Positions 18,350 through 28,908 are shown, counted from the first letter of the stretch. The stretch: DNA of 64,000 nucleotides from Croceicoccus ponticola (GCF_004004515.1 NZ_RXOL01000001.1:620001-684000), one strand, 5' to 3'. Numbers and translations are program-made. Notes: generated by a model not told the origin, from the letters alone.

Positions 18350-20212
18350 ATGGAAGAACAGGCAATCGTAATCGCGCTGGTCGGCGTACTGGGTATTGGC
18401 GCGCAATGGGTCGCTTGGCGGACGGGCTGGCCGGCAATCGTATTGATGCTGAGCGCCGGTTTCATCGCCGGGCCACTGCTCGGCCTTCTCGATCCGCATC
18501 ACGCTTTTGGCGACCTTTTGGAGCCGGCGATTTCGATCGGCGTTGCAATCATCCTGTTCGAAGGCGGGCTCAGCCTCGATTTCCGGGAATTGCGCAAGAC
18601 CGGCAGCGCGGTCTGGCGGCTCGTCGTGTTCGGTGTGCCGATCGCTTGGCTGCTGGGCTCGCTCGCGTGTTATTACGTCGCCGGGCTGGTCTGGCCGGTC
18701 GCCATCCTGTTCGCGGGCATATTGGTCGTGACCGGCCCGACCGTTGTTCTGCCCATGCTCCGCCAATCCAGCGTCGCCCAGCGGCCGTCGGCGATCCTGA
18801 AATGGGAAGCGATCGTCAATGACCCGTTCGGAGCCATGTGCGCCGTGCTCGCCTACGAATACTTTCGCGCGTCGGCCAGCGGCGCGACCTTGCTCGACGT
18901 CGTTCCGATGCTGGTTTTCGCGACTGCCGCCGCCGCTGCGTTGGGCTATGCCGCGGCATGGCTGATCGCGTGGTCATTTCCGCGCGGGTTGGTCCCCGAA
19001 TTCCTCAAAGCGCCGGTTCTGTTGGTTGTGGTAATCTCGCTGTTTGTCGGCACCAATTTTATCCAACAGGAAACCGGCCTCGTTGCGGTGACAATGATGG
19101 GCATCGCCCTTGCCAACATGAAGGTAGATTCGCTGCGGGATATCCATCCATTCAAGCAGAACATCGCGGTCATCCTCGTGTCCGGCATTTTCATCCTGCT
19201 GGCAGCATCGCTCGATTTCGACACGCTGCGCGAGCTTGAATGGCAGTTCGCGCTGTTCCTGCTGGCAATCCTGTTCCTTGTTCGCCCAGCGACGGTCCTG
19301 CTCAGCCTCGCGTTTAGCTCCATCCCCTGGAACGAGCGGATTTTCCTGGCCTGGATCGCGCCGCGCGGCATTGTCGCGGTGGCAATATCGGGTCTCTTTG
19401 CGCTGCGCCTGTCGGATCTGGGATATGGCGACGGCACGATCCTGATCAGCCTTTCGTTCGCAGTATGCGTCACCACGATCGTCGCCCATGGATTTACCGT
19501 CCTTCCTGTCGCCCGCTGGCTGAACGTGACGGGTTCGACGACGCCTGGCATCTTGCTTGTCGGAGCGACGCCGTGGTCGATTTCCCTTGCCCGCGAACTG
19601 ACGCAGATGGATGTTCCGGTGACGATCGCCGATACCAGCTGGTGGCGCCTGTCGCGTGCGCGGCAGCAGGGGCTGGCCACCTATCACGGCGAAATCCTGG
19701 CAGAAGCGACCGAACACTCGCTCGATCTCTCGCAATTTCAGGTGCTTGTCGCCGCGACCGAGAACGAGGCCTATAATGCGCTCGTCTGTAACGAGTTCGC
19801 TCCTGAAATCGGGCGGGATTCGGTTTACCAGCTTGGCGAGGCGGGTAATCCTGACGATCCGCGTTCGCTCCCCCCATCGATCCGCGGCCGCGCCCTTTTC
19901 CAGTCGGGAGTCGACATGAATGAGATGCATCGCCGACAGGTCGCCGGGTGGGAATTTCGCAAGACGCGGCTATCCGATCAGTTCGACTTCGATGCTGCCC
20001 GCGCCGCGTTGCCAACCGAAGCGGACTTCCTTCTGCTAATCCGCAAGGATGGGAAGCTGCGCTTTTTCACGCACGCATCGCGCCCATCTCCGTCGGCCGG
20101 CGATACGGTCATTTCGTATTCGCCGCCAGAAAAGCCGGATCTCGAACGAGTTCAGGCCCGACGCGAGAAAAAGTCGCGCGGCCAATCCAAGGTGGAGGCG
20201 AAACCGGCATGA
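18350..20212 (+). CDS. CPA1-type cation/proton antiporter with C-terminal nucleotide-binding-like domain
   Basis: A 620-residue protein. Residues 1 to about 390 form a 12-13 helix antiporter of the monovalent cation:proton (CPA1) type. The paired Asn-Asp in EAIVNDPFGAMCAVL matches the electroneutral NhaP-like ND motif, and LFEGGLSLDF and the later WIAPRGIVAVAISGLFAL block are typical. A cytoplasmic TrkA-N/Rossmann-like domain follows (about 395-510, starting GILLVGATPWSISLARELTQ), then a TrkA-C-like part and a basic tail. The soluble domain suggests gating by a nucleotide. The gene overlaps the OmpA-like lipoprotein gene by 4 bases (ATGA). Confidence 0.9.
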   Translation: MEEQAIVIALVGVLGIGAQWVAWRTGWPAIVLMLSAGFIAGPLLGLLDPHHAFGDLLEPAISIGVAIILFEGGLSLDFRELRKTGSAVWRLVVFGVPIAWLLGSLACYYVAGLVWPVAILFAGILVVTGPTVVLPMLRQSSVAQRPSAILKWEAIVNDPFGAMCAVLAYEYFRASASGATLLDVVPMLVFATAAAAALGYAAAWLIAWSFPRGLVPEFLKAPVLLVVVISLFVGTNFIQQETGLVAVTMMGIALANMKVDSLRDIHPFKQNIAVILVSGIFILLAASLDFDTLRELEWQFALFLLAILFLVRPATVLLSLAFSSIPWNERIFLAWIAPRGIVAVAISGLFALRLSDLGYGDGTILISLSFAVCVTTIVAHGFTVLPVARWLNVTGSTTPGILLVGATPWSISLARELTQMDVPVTIADTSWWRLSRARQQGLATYHGEILAEATEHSLDLSQFQVLVAATENEAYNALVCNEFAPEIGRDSVYQLGEAGNPDDPRSLPPSIRGRALFQSGVDMNEMHRRQVAGWEFRKTRLSDQFDFDAARAALPTEADFLLLIRKDGKLRFFTHASRPSPSAGDTVISYSPPEKPDLERVQARREKKSRGQSKVEAKPA

Positions 20213-20895
20213 GCGAAGTCTCGCACAAGAGGGAAGTACCGTTGCGTATCATCGCCCTTATTTCCGTTGCGGCCATAACTTTGGCGGCCTGCGACCGAAC
20301 AGCTGACCCTGACGACGCGCCGGCCTCGACTGCCATATCGCACACAGGTCCGACCGCCACGCCCATCTCAATCCTGCGCGAAAACGCCGAACCCGTCGTC
20401 GATGACGGCATCCCAACCGAGCCTCTGGAGATAAGCGTGCCCTTCGCTCAAGGCGGCACCAGCTTGTCAGCTGGGGCGGAAAAAGCGATTGCCGAAATCG
20501 TCGCATCCAGCCAATTCAAGCTGGGCGGCGACATCTTGCTTCGGGGCCATACCGATGCCGTGGGCGACGACCAGGCCAATCTTCGCGTTTCCCGCAGCAG
20601 GGCTGAGGCTGTTGCCAAGGCACTGGAAGAGGCTGGCGCAACCGCTGATAATATAACGATTATCCCGATTGGAGAGATGCGCCCTGTCGCACCCAACGCC
20701 AAGCTCGACGGGACTCCGGACGAAGAAGGGCGCGCTAGGAACCGGAGGGTTGAGGTAACGGTCATGCCTCCGACCAGTGGAGAGGATGACACAGCCCAGG
20801 CTGGCGACGACCGAGCGAAACAGGGCAACGGCAACGTTGGCCTCGACGCAACGAAGGCTGGCGCAACAAAAGCTGGCACGACGAAGCCGGACTGA
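20209..20895 (+). CDS. OmpA-family peptidoglycan-binding lipoprotein
   Basis: A 228-residue protein starting at the ATG that overlaps the antiporter stop. Lipobox LAAC follows a hydrophobic signal (residues about 12-26). After a linker comes an OmpA-like domain with RGHTDAVGDDQANLRVSRSRAEAV and the peptidoglycan-contacting ARNRRVEV. The C-terminus is a low-complexity Ala/Thr/Lys/Gly tail including three AGATK-like repeats. It should anchor in a membrane and bind the wall. Coupling to a cation antiporter is unusual. Confidence 0.85.
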   Translation: MSEVSHKREVPLRIIALISVAAITLAACDRTADPDDAPASTAISHTGPTATPISILRENAEPVVDDGIPTEPLEISVPFAQGGTSLSAGAEKAIAEIVASSQFKLGGDILLRGHTDAVGDDQANLRVSRSRAEAVAKALEEAGATADNITIIPIGEMRPVAPNAKLDGTPDEEGRARNRRVEVTVMPPTSGEDDTAQAGDDRAKQGNGNVGLDATKAGATKAGTTKPD

Positions 20896-20987
20896 GTGTC
20901 GAATTCTCACCGTCCCGTTAACCACCGTTATGGTCTTTGGGTGCAGAGAAAAATCGTGGATTTGTCAGCGAAAAGTTAACCAACGTC

Positions 20988-21000
20988 GGATAGGCTATCC
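20988..21000. promoter_or_regulatory. Perfect palindrome before the CHASE2-EAL gene
   Basis: GGATAGGCTATCC is a 6+1+6 perfect palindrome ending 3 bases before the GTG at 21004 (52 bases before the alternative ATG at 21052). Its size suits a dimeric regulator. If translation begins at 21052 the site could lie in the promoter or leader. No regulator can be assigned. Confidence 0.35.
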
Positions 21001-21003
21001 CGC

Positions 21004-23301
21004 GTGACATCTCCGTGGTCCTTCTCGGCACGCCGCGCCTCCTCGCAAGAGATGACCCGGCTTTACCAGTTGGCGGCAAGCGCGCTTGCCGCCTGGATCC
21101 TGTACGTCGTCTATATCCCCCTCTTTATCGACCATCTCCCGCGCTGGGTCGGCTCTGCTATCGCGCATGAACAGACTTCGGGCGAAATCGTTCTGGTCGA
21201 TATCGCCAACGACCGCAGCTTTTCGGCCGTTTCGATCGCCGAACGGCAGGCACAGGCCGTGACCATCGCATCCCGCGCAGGGGCACAAGCCGTGTTTATC
21301 GAAGGCCGGTTCGTCCAGTCCGATGCCGGCATCAAGGCATTGCGCGATGCCACCGCCGCCAGCACTGCCCCCGTAACCATCGGCTGGCCGATAACGTACG
21401 CAGCAGAAGCCAACTCCGATGGCATCCGGGTCGATCGACGGGCGTCCTTTCCGCGTGTGACCGAAGCGATCCAGTCCGATCGCGTGTTGCCTACCAAGTT
21501 CAGGCCCTACGTCGAAACGTACATGACCGTGGCAGACCGCCGGTACCGGACGTTTGCGGCCGCCATATCGGGCGTCGAAAATATCGAAGGCCCGGTCCTG
21601 ATCGACTATCGCTACGATATCGACGACATTCGCGTCTATCCGCTGGACGATCTCGATGCGAACGCCGAAATGCGCGAGGCGCTGGCCGGCAAGCGCGTTG
21701 TGATCGGCGCTTCCACCGGGTCGCTCGACAAGACCTCGCTCGTACCGAACAAATGGGTCTGGGTTCCATCGATCCTGGTCGATATCGTCGCGGCAGAGAC
21801 ATTGCGCGCGGGACCTCCGCTCGAGGTATCGAACCTTCTCACTTTTTCGATAGCCTTGTTGTTGTTATATACCGCGACACTGCTTCCTCGCCGCCCCCGA
21901 CGCCGAATGTACGCAATCGTTTCGGTACTGGTAGTGGCGCTGCCCATGCTCATCGCTCCATTCGGACCTGTCGTCGCGCTTGGAAGCGCGGTTTGCATGA
22001 TGATGATCTTTTTCATAATGCGTCTTCGCACTCACCAGCGCGAAGTGGCCGCAGGGACAGAACGTATTTCCGGTTTGCCTAATTTCCATGCGCTGGAAGA
22101 TGATTACGCTTCGGCACGAGGACGGCTAGTAATCGCCAAGGTGGCCAAATTCGAAGAGATACTCGCCAGTCTGGAACCGGCACGCCACTCCGAATTCATG
22201 CACCAGATCGCCAAGCGGCTTTCGGTCGGATCAAGCCAGCGGGTCTATACCGACACCTCGGGGCACTTCGCCTGGTTCGAGGAGCTGGAAACGGCCAAGA
22301 GCCACGTCGCAGGATTGCTTGCGCTGACAAGCGCACCGATCATGGTTGGCGATCGTACATTGGACTTCAGCTGTTCGTTCGGCCTCCTCGATTGCTCGAT
22401 CGAAAAGCCTCGCCAAGCCATTAGCGCAACTGTCGTCGCCTCGGACAAAGCATCGGAACGCCCAACCCATATCGCCTATGTCAGCGAGCAGGACGGCTTC
22501 GACGCAAATTGGCAGCTGTCGTTGCTTGCATCTCTCGATCAGGCCATCGCCAAGGAACAGATATATCTCGCCTTCCAACCTCAGACGAGGCTTGATGACG
22601 GAGCGATCGTCGGAGTCGAGGCGCTCGTGCGCTGGCGCCACCCCGAACGTGGAGTGATCAGCCCGTCGCAATTCATCCCGCAGATCGAACGGGCCGGCAG
22701 GCTCAAGCCGCTGACAGCCCATACGCTTCGCCTGGGGGCACGCGCCGCGCAGAAGACCGGGCCGCACGACATCCGCGTGAGCGTCAACGTATCGGCCACA
22801 ATCATTTCGGACGACGATTTCGTCGCCTTCGTCCAAGAAAACATCAAGGCTGGCGGCGGGCATCCCGGATGGATCACGATTGAAATTACCGAAACCGCGC
22901 GCATTCCGAGCATCGAGCGAGCGTCACGCAACCTGTTGGCCTTGCAACGACTTGGCTATCACGTCGCGCTCGACGACTTCGGCACTGGCGAAGCCAACTT
23001 GTCACTCCTCGTGTCGCTCCCCTGCGATGAATTGAAGATCGATCGCAGCTTTGTCGTGCTGGCACAGCATAGCGAACGGGCCAGGATGGTAATAAGCGGC
23101 CTGTCGCGAACCACACATCTGGCCGGCATGCGCTTGATCGCCGAAGGTATCGAAACCGACGAAGATCGCGAAATGCTGCTTAACCTTGGTTGCGAGATGG
23201 GTCAGGGGTACCTGTTGGGGAAACCCCAGTTCCTTCCACAGTTCCTTCAGTTACTTACAGCTGTCGTCGACACACCCGACAGAAAATTAAGCCTTTATTA
23301 A
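21004..23301 (+). CDS. CHASE2 sensor with degenerate GGDEF and EAL phosphodiesterase domain
   Basis: A c-di-GMP turnover protein of 765 residues from the GTG at 21004; an ATG at 21052 (MTRLYQLAAS) would remove 16 residues and still keep the first membrane helix (about 20-40). An extracytoplasmic CHASE2 domain spans about 45-265, then two or three membrane helices to about 345. The GGDEF-like region (about 355-500) lacks the GGDEF signature: the loop reads DTSGHFAWF. The EAL domain (about 505-745) keeps catalytic elements VEALVRW, VNVS, EITET, LDDFGTGEANL, KIDRSF and EGIETDED. It is predicted to hydrolyse c-di-GMP in response to an external signal and not to synthesise it. Confidence 0.9.
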   Translation: MTSPWSFSARRASSQEMTRLYQLAASALAAWILYVVYIPLFIDHLPRWVGSAIAHEQTSGEIVLVDIANDRSFSAVSIAERQAQAVTIASRAGAQAVFIEGRFVQSDAGIKALRDATAASTAPVTIGWPITYAAEANSDGIRVDRRASFPRVTEAIQSDRVLPTKFRPYVETYMTVADRRYRTFAAAISGVENIEGPVLIDYRYDIDDIRVYPLDDLDANAEMREALAGKRVVIGASTGSLDKTSLVPNKWVWVPSILVDIVAAETLRAGPPLEVSNLLTFSIALLLLYTATLLPRRPRRRMYAIVSVLVVALPMLIAPFGPVVALGSAVCMMMIFFIMRLRTHQREVAAGTERISGLPNFHALEDDYASARGRLVIAKVAKFEEILASLEPARHSEFMHQIAKRLSVGSSQRVYTDTSGHFAWFEELETAKSHVAGLLALTSAPIMVGDRTLDFSCSFGLLDCSIEKPRQAISATVVASDKASERPTHIAYVSEQDGFDANWQLSLLASLDQAIAKEQIYLAFQPQTRLDDGAIVGVEALVRWRHPERGVISPSQFIPQIERAGRLKPLTAHTLRLGARAAQKTGPHDIRVSVNVSATIISDDDFVAFVQENIKAGGGHPGWITIEITETARIPSIERASRNLLALQRLGYHVALDDFGTGEANLSLLVSLPCDELKIDRSFVVLAQHSERARMVISGLSRTTHLAGMRLIAEGIETDEDREMLLNLGCEMGQGYLLGKPQFLPQFLQLLTAVVDTPDRKLSLY

Positions 23302-23324
23302 CCTTAAAATCTGTGGTTAACGTG

Positions 23325-23347
23325 GAGGTCTCAAGAACGGAGGCCTC
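23325..23347 (+). promoter_or_regulatory. Hairpin masking the ribosome binding site of the 21-aa gene
   Basis: GAGGTCTC (23325-23332) pairs over 8 positions (one G-U) with GAGGCCTC (23340-23347) around a 7-base loop. The Shine-Dalgarno GGAGG (23339-23343) lies at the loop/stem junction, so folding would hide it. Regulation by this fold is inference. Confidence 0.4.
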
Positions 23348-23349
23348 TT

Positions 23350-23415
23350 ATGCTCGACCTTATTGTTGGATTCTGGTGGGAACCGCTGAAGAACCTGCTT
23401 TTCCCCTACGTTTGA
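23350..23415 (+). CDS. 21-residue hydrophobic mini-protein
   Basis: A 22-codon frame (ATG to TGA) too short for ordinary gene callers. The peptide begins MLDLIVGFWWEP and ends LLFPYV; it is hydrophobic and aromatic, with one Lys and two acids, so it could associate with the membrane. Support for expression: GGAGG lies 6 bases before the ATG, and a strong intrinsic terminator follows 21 bases after the stop, so the frame sits in its own transcription unit or at the end of the upstream transcript. A regulatory leader function is possible, but the terminator ends the transcript before ribBX. Confidence 0.45.
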   Translation: MLDLIVGFWWEPLKNLLFPYV

Positions 23416-23436
23416 TTGCGATCAGACCGAATTCGG

Positions 23437-23464
23437 AAGCCCCGCCTCGATGGCGGGGCTTTTT
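23437..23464 (+). terminator. Intrinsic terminator after the 21-aa frame
   Basis: AGCCCCGCC pairs with GGCGGGGCT around a short TCGAT loop, followed by TTTT. The A bases before and T bases after extend the stem. It separates the mini-gene and the CHASE2-EAL gene from ribBX, which starts about 130 bases downstream. Confidence 0.88.
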
Positions 23465-23590
23465 GATTCAGGCATATGCCGTCATGGTTTCAAGAACTTA
23501 GATGCCAAATGTTCGTTCAACGCGATGCGCTAATCACATTTTATCGTGATGGCTGTTGAATATCACATTGCAATGTGCAATCTGGGCCTC

Positions 23591-24886
23591 ATGACACTAA
23601 CGATGAACCGCTCGACCCAGGACCGAATCAGGGATCTCATTAGCGAAGGCGTGATGACCCGCACCGCGATCGCGCGTGCCGCCGGTCTCCATGCCAACAG
23701 TTTACGGGATTGCATGTCGGGGCAATGGAACCCCACCGCCGATACGCTAGCCAAGCTCGATGCGTTCCTTCTTTCGAACGATGACAGGCCCGTTCTGGCT
23801 ACCCCCGAAGAGATCATCGACGAAGCCCGCAACGGTCGCATGTTCATTCTTGTCGATGACGAGGACCGGGAAAACGAGGGCGATCTGGTCATCCCCGCGC
23901 AGATGGCGACGCCGTCGGCGATCAATTTCATGGCTACATACGGTCGCGGCCTGATCTGTTTGGCAATGACGCGCGGGCGGGTCGACGAACTCGGCCTCGA
24001 ACTGATGAGCCGCAACAATCGCACGCGGCATGAAACTGCCTTCACCACTTCCATCGAAGCGCGCGAAGGCGTGACCACTGGCATCAGCGCCGGTGACCGG
24101 GCCCGCACGATCAGCGTGGCGATCGATTCCAGCAAGTCTCGCGACGACATCGTCACGCCGGGCCATGTATTCCCGCTGGTCGCGCGTGAAGGCGGCGTGC
24201 TGATCCGTGCCGGCCATACCGAAGCCGCGGTCGATATTTCGCGCCTCGCCGGCCTCAATCCCTCCGGCGTGATCTGCGAGATCATGAACGACGACGGCAC
24301 GATGGCGCGAATGGATGATTTGACCGAGTTTGCGCAAAGACACGGTTTGAAGATCGGCACGATCCGCGACCTGATCGCTTATCGCCGCAAGCACGATCAT
24401 ATCGTCGAAAAGCGTGCGGAAACCCGCTTCGTGAGCCGGTTCGGGGGCAAGTGGACCGCCAATGCCTTTTACAACAAGGCAACCGGCGAAGAGACGCTGG
24501 CACTTTCGCTTGGCCATATCGATGCAGGCAAGCCTACACTTGTGCGCATGCATGCTATCAACACCTTCAGCGACTTGCTGGGTGAGGATGGCCCGCGGAC
24601 CGGCGAACTGGCCCGCTCGATGCAGATCATTGCGGAAGAAGGCGCAGGCGTGGTGGTCGCGATCAACCGGCGCGGCTCAAATTTCCTCTCGCGGATGATC
24701 GACATGCATTCGGGCACACGCCCGGCCCCCGAAATGGACGAATTGCGCGACTACGGCGTCGGCGCGCAGATCCTGACCGAACTGGGCGTGCAACAGATGA
24801 TCCTGCTCACCAACTCGCACCATTCGCTCGTCGCGTTGGAAGGCTATGGCCTCACCATCGTTGGCGAACGCCCGATCGACGTCTGA
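23591..24886 (+). CDS. ribB: 3,4-dihydroxy-2-butanone 4-phosphate synthase, RibBX type with N-terminal HTH-like domain
   Basis: Makes the four-carbon precursor of riboflavin from ribulose 5-phosphate. About 431 residues from the ATG at 23591 (alternatives at 23546 and 23603; no start has a strong ribosome binding site). Three parts: an N-terminal helix-turn-helix-like segment ([20 protein letters not shown] and [10 protein letters not shown]); the RibB domain with [28 protein letters not shown] and [12 protein letters not shown]; and a GTP cyclohydrolase II-like domain that lacks the zinc cysteines (RCDCG) of RibA. This matches the non-cyclohydrolase 'X' domain of proteobacterial RibBX, so a separate RibA should exist. 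ribH follows after 26 bases. Confidence 0.93.
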   Translation: MTLTMNRSTQDRIRDLISEGVMTRTAIARAAGLHANSLRDCMSGQWNPTADTLAKLDAFLLSNDDRPVLATPEEIIDEARNGRMFILVDDEDRENEGDLVIPAQMATPSAINFMATYGRGLICLAMTRGRVDELGLELMSRNNRTRHETAFTTSIEAREGVTTGISAGDRARTISVAIDSSKSRDDIVTPGHVFPLVAREGGVLIRAGHTEAAVDISRLAGLNPSGVICEIMNDDGTMARMDDLTEFAQRHGLKIGTIRDLIAYRRKHDHIVEKRAETRFVSRFGGKWTANAFYNKATGEETLALSLGHIDAGKPTLVRMHAINTFSDLLGEDGPRTGELARSMQIIAEEGAGVVVAINRRGSNFLSRMIDMHSGTRPAPEMDELRDYGVGAQILTELGVQQMILLTNSHHSLVALEGYGLTIVGERPIDV

Positions 24887-24912
24887 ATAACGCCTTTTTC
24901 GCGGAGAATTCC

Positions 24913-25335
24913 ATGGCTCGCTTCCTCATCGTAGAGGCTCGCTTCTACGACCACCTGAACGATATGCTGGTCGCCGGCGCGAAGACTGCGCTGGAAACGG
25001 CGGGACATGATGTCGAAGTGTTGACCGTTCCGGGCGCGCTGGAACTGCCCGGCGCGATCGCGATGGCAGCCGAATGCGGCCGTTACGCAGGCTTCGTCGC
25101 GATCGGCGTCGTCATTCGCGGGGAAACCTATCATTTCGAAATCGTGGCGGGCGAAAGTGCGCGCGGCATCATGGCTCTGACGATGGATGGCATCGCGATC
25201 GGCAACGGTATCCTGACGGTCGAAAACGAACAGCAGGCCTTGGTCCGTGCCGATCCCGCGCAAAAGGACAAGGGCGGCGAAGCGGCAAAGGCGGCGCTCG
25301 TGCTGCTCGACCTTCAAGCCAGGTTCGCGAACTAA
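24913..25335 (+). CDS. ribH: 6,7-dimethyl-8-ribityllumazine synthase
   Basis: Condenses the RibB product with the ribitylamino-uracil to form the lumazine precursor of riboflavin. At 140 residues it is slightly shorter at the N-terminus than the B. subtilis enzyme. Conserved parts are visible: [29 protein letters not shown], and [22 protein letters not shown] with the catalytic His in ETYHFE. Shine-Dalgarno CGGAG lies 9 bases before the ATG. It is co-directional with ribBX in a two-gene unit and convergent with the M13 peptidase gene. Confidence 0.97.
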   Translation: MARFLIVEARFYDHLNDMLVAGAKTALETAGHDVEVLTVPGALELPGAIAMAAECGRYAGFVAIGVVIRGETYHFEIVAGESARGIMALTMDGIAIGNGILTVENEQQALVRADPAQKDKGGEAAKAALVLLDLQARFAN

Positions 25336-25365
25336 GCCGGCGCCCAACGGCGTCGGTAACGGTGA

Positions 25366-27441
25366 TTACCAGATACTGACGCGCTCTTCGGGCGGAAGAT
25401 AAAGCCGCGCCTTGGGCTGGATATCGAACGCGCGATACCATGCGTCGATATTGCGCACGGTCAGCGCGCGATAGCGGCCGGGTGAATAGGCCAGTGTTCG
25501 CAGGCCATTGCGTTCGACTTCGGGCCGGTCCTTGGCGCGATTGCTCTGCGCATAGGCGATGAAGAAGCGCTGTTCGCCGGTCAGCCCCTCGATCACAGGC
25601 GGCTCTCGCCCGTCAAGCGATCCCTTGTAAGCATCGTAGGCCACGGCGAGCCCGGCAAGATCGGCCATGTTTTCCGAAAGAGTGCGATCACCATCGATGA
25701 CGACGCCGGGATAAGGGTGATAGGCGGAGTACTGTTTTGCCAACGCCGCGCCGCGCCGGGAAAATTCGGCCATTTCCTCGCGACTCCACCAATTGCTCAG
25801 AATGCCGTCCCGGTCGAACGATGCGCCCAATGCATCGAAGCCGTGGCTCATTTCGTGGCCGATCACCGCACCAATGGCGCCATAATTTGCCGCCGCGTCG
25901 GCAGTGGGATTGTACATCGGGGGTTGCAGCAAACCTGCTGGAAGGTTGATCGCGTTCTGAAGCGGCAGGTTGAGTGCATTGGCCATGTTGGCCCTGATCC
26001 ACCATTCGTCTCGATCTTGCGGCTTGCCCAGCTTGGCGACCTGCTGGCGGTATGCCCTGCCTTCCAACGCGACGGTTAGTGCGTAGGCACCCTTCCCTTT
26101 CGGATCGAAGTCGGAATAGTCTTCGCCCACGCCAGGCTGTCCGATGCCGACCCGCATGGAATCGAGCTTTGCCAATGCCTCATCCCGACTTTCGGGCGAG
26201 AGCCAGTCAGCGGCATCGATGCGCGCTGCGAAGGCCTTCCTTATGGTCTGGACCATGCCCTTGATCGCGCGGCGATGCTCGACGGGCAAAAAGCGCACAG
26301 CGTAGAGCTGACCCATTGCTGGCCCCAGATGTTCGTCGAGGGCGGCAAAAACCCGTTTGTCGCGCGAGGCTCGGGTTTTGACCCCTGTCGTTGCCGCGTC
26401 GAGTTCGAGAGCCGCACGGTCGAATTCGGCAGGCAAGACTTCGGCATGGTCGGCCAGATGACGATATGTCAGCCAGTCGCGCCATGTCTCGACCGGCTCG
26501 GAGCCGACGAGCGCGGCAAGCCTGCCAATATTTTCGCCGCGATAGGCGATGACGGTGTCCGCGTCGGCAAGTTCGGCAGCTTCAAAAAATGCCGGCCAGT
26601 CGAGACCCGGAGCCTTGCGCCCAAACTGGTCCTGCTGCCACGAAGACGGCGCGCTGATGAAATCGTAAAGCTCTGCTTCGGTCGGACTGGCCGCCGCGAT
26701 CTTCGTTTCCAGCGCCAGCACCGCCGAGGCCCGCTGCGCCGCGCGATCCCTACCGGCGAGCGAAAGCGTGCGGGCGATATTCCGGCGCAGCGCTTCCTTC
26801 GCCTGCCGCATCGCGCCACCGGAGCCGGTGTAATATTCGCGCGATGGGAGCGAAAGTCCGCCGGGCAGGAGATAGGGCTGATTCAGGCCGCCGCTCAACG
26901 GTGCGCTGACAAACAGGCCGAAAAGGTTCGATGTCCGGATATCGGCCCAGTTGAAAGGATCGACATCGGCGCGCAATTGCTTGCCAAGCGCGCGGGAAAG
27001 ATCCTCGTTCGTTTCGATCGCATCGAAGGCGCGAAGTTGCGACCGCACCGGCCCCAGCCCCGATTTCTCTATGGCTGCGGCATCGACAAAAACGTCATGG
27101 TACGTTTTGACGAGGTATTCGGGGGTGCCCGCTTCGGGCTTGCTTGCGGGAAGTCCGGCCACGATTTCCTGCATCCGCTGTTCGATACTCGCGGCAAGAT
27201 CGGGAAACACACCCACGGAATTGCGATCGGCCGGGATTTCTGTGGTCTGGTACCAATTGCCGTTGGCATAGAGGAAAAAGTCGTCGCCGGGCGCAACTGC
27301 CTTATCCATAGCGTCCAGATCGACACCGACGCCTGTCCCCTGCACCGTTGCGGCACGCTCGTCATTGCCCGAAGAGCAGCCCGCCGCCAGCCCGATCGAG
27401 GCGAGCAGCAGAAGCGAGGCAGACAGTAAAGTCGGACGCAA
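25366..27441 (-). CDS. M13-family zinc metallopeptidase (neprilysin/PepO-like), lipoprotein
   Basis: A 691-residue peptidase of the M13 family, which cleaves short peptides outside the cytoplasm. N-terminal lipoprotein signal ending L-A-A-G-C (Cys22), then the large helical PepO_N domain and the catalytic C-terminal domain. Zinc ligands are H529-E-x-x-H533 (HEMSH) and E590 in ENMADLAG with D594. The motif NLPAGLLQPPMYN corresponds to the substrate-binding NAYY-like region. The protein ends near the family's CxxW-like terminus with ERVSIW, without the usual cysteine. It stands alone, convergent with ribH and upstream of enolase on the same strand. Confidence 0.95.
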   Translation of the reverse strand: MRPTLLSASLLLLASIGLAAGCSSGNDERAATVQGTGVGVDLDAMDKAVAPGDDFFLYANGNWYQTTEIPADRNSVGVFPDLAASIEQRMQEIVAGLPASKPEAGTPEYLVKTYHDVFVDAAAIEKSGLGPVRSQLRAFDAIETNEDLSRALGKQLRADVDPFNWADIRTSNLFGLFVSAPLSGGLNQPYLLPGGLSLPSREYYTGSGGAMRQAKEALRRNIARTLSLAGRDRAAQRASAVLALETKIAAASPTEAELYDFISAPSSWQQDQFGRKAPGLDWPAFFEAAELADADTVIAYRGENIGRLAALVGSEPVETWRDWLTYRHLADHAEVLPAEFDRAALELDAATTGVKTRASRDKRVFAALDEHLGPAMGQLYAVRFLPVEHRRAIKGMVQTIRKAFAARIDAADWLSPESRDEALAKLDSMRVGIGQPGVGEDYSDFDPKGKGAYALTVALEGRAYRQQVAKLGKPQDRDEWWIRANMANALNLPLQNAINLPAGLLQPPMYNPTADAAANYGAIGAVIGHEMSHGFDALGASFDRDGILSNWWSREEMAEFSRRGAALAKQYSAYHPYPGVVIDGDRTLSENMADLAGLAVAYDAYKGSLDGREPPVIEGLTGEQRFFIAYAQSNRAKDRPEVERNGLRTLAYSPGRYRALTVRNIDAWYRAFDIQPKARLYLPPEERVSIW

Positions 27442-27545
27442 GAGCGGACCCCGGTGGCATTGTGGCAGAAACGTGGCGAAGTGCGCCTTCTAGGGCGCTT
27501 TTACCAAGACCGCAATTGCCTCCCGGGGCGCTTTCTCGTTGCCGA

Positions 27546-28850
<1,305 letters not shown>

Positions 28851-28908
28851 TCACGGATCGGCACGCATCGCGCCCGCCGATATGCTATGGTTGGTGCCGA
28901 TAGATGGC

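Noticed and set aside
23302-23590. Possible FMN riboswitch before ribBX
   Set aside because: I looked for the conserved FMN-riboswitch core elements (AGGG..., GGGGC..., GAGCCCGCGA) and found none; a terminator and mini-gene occupy the region.
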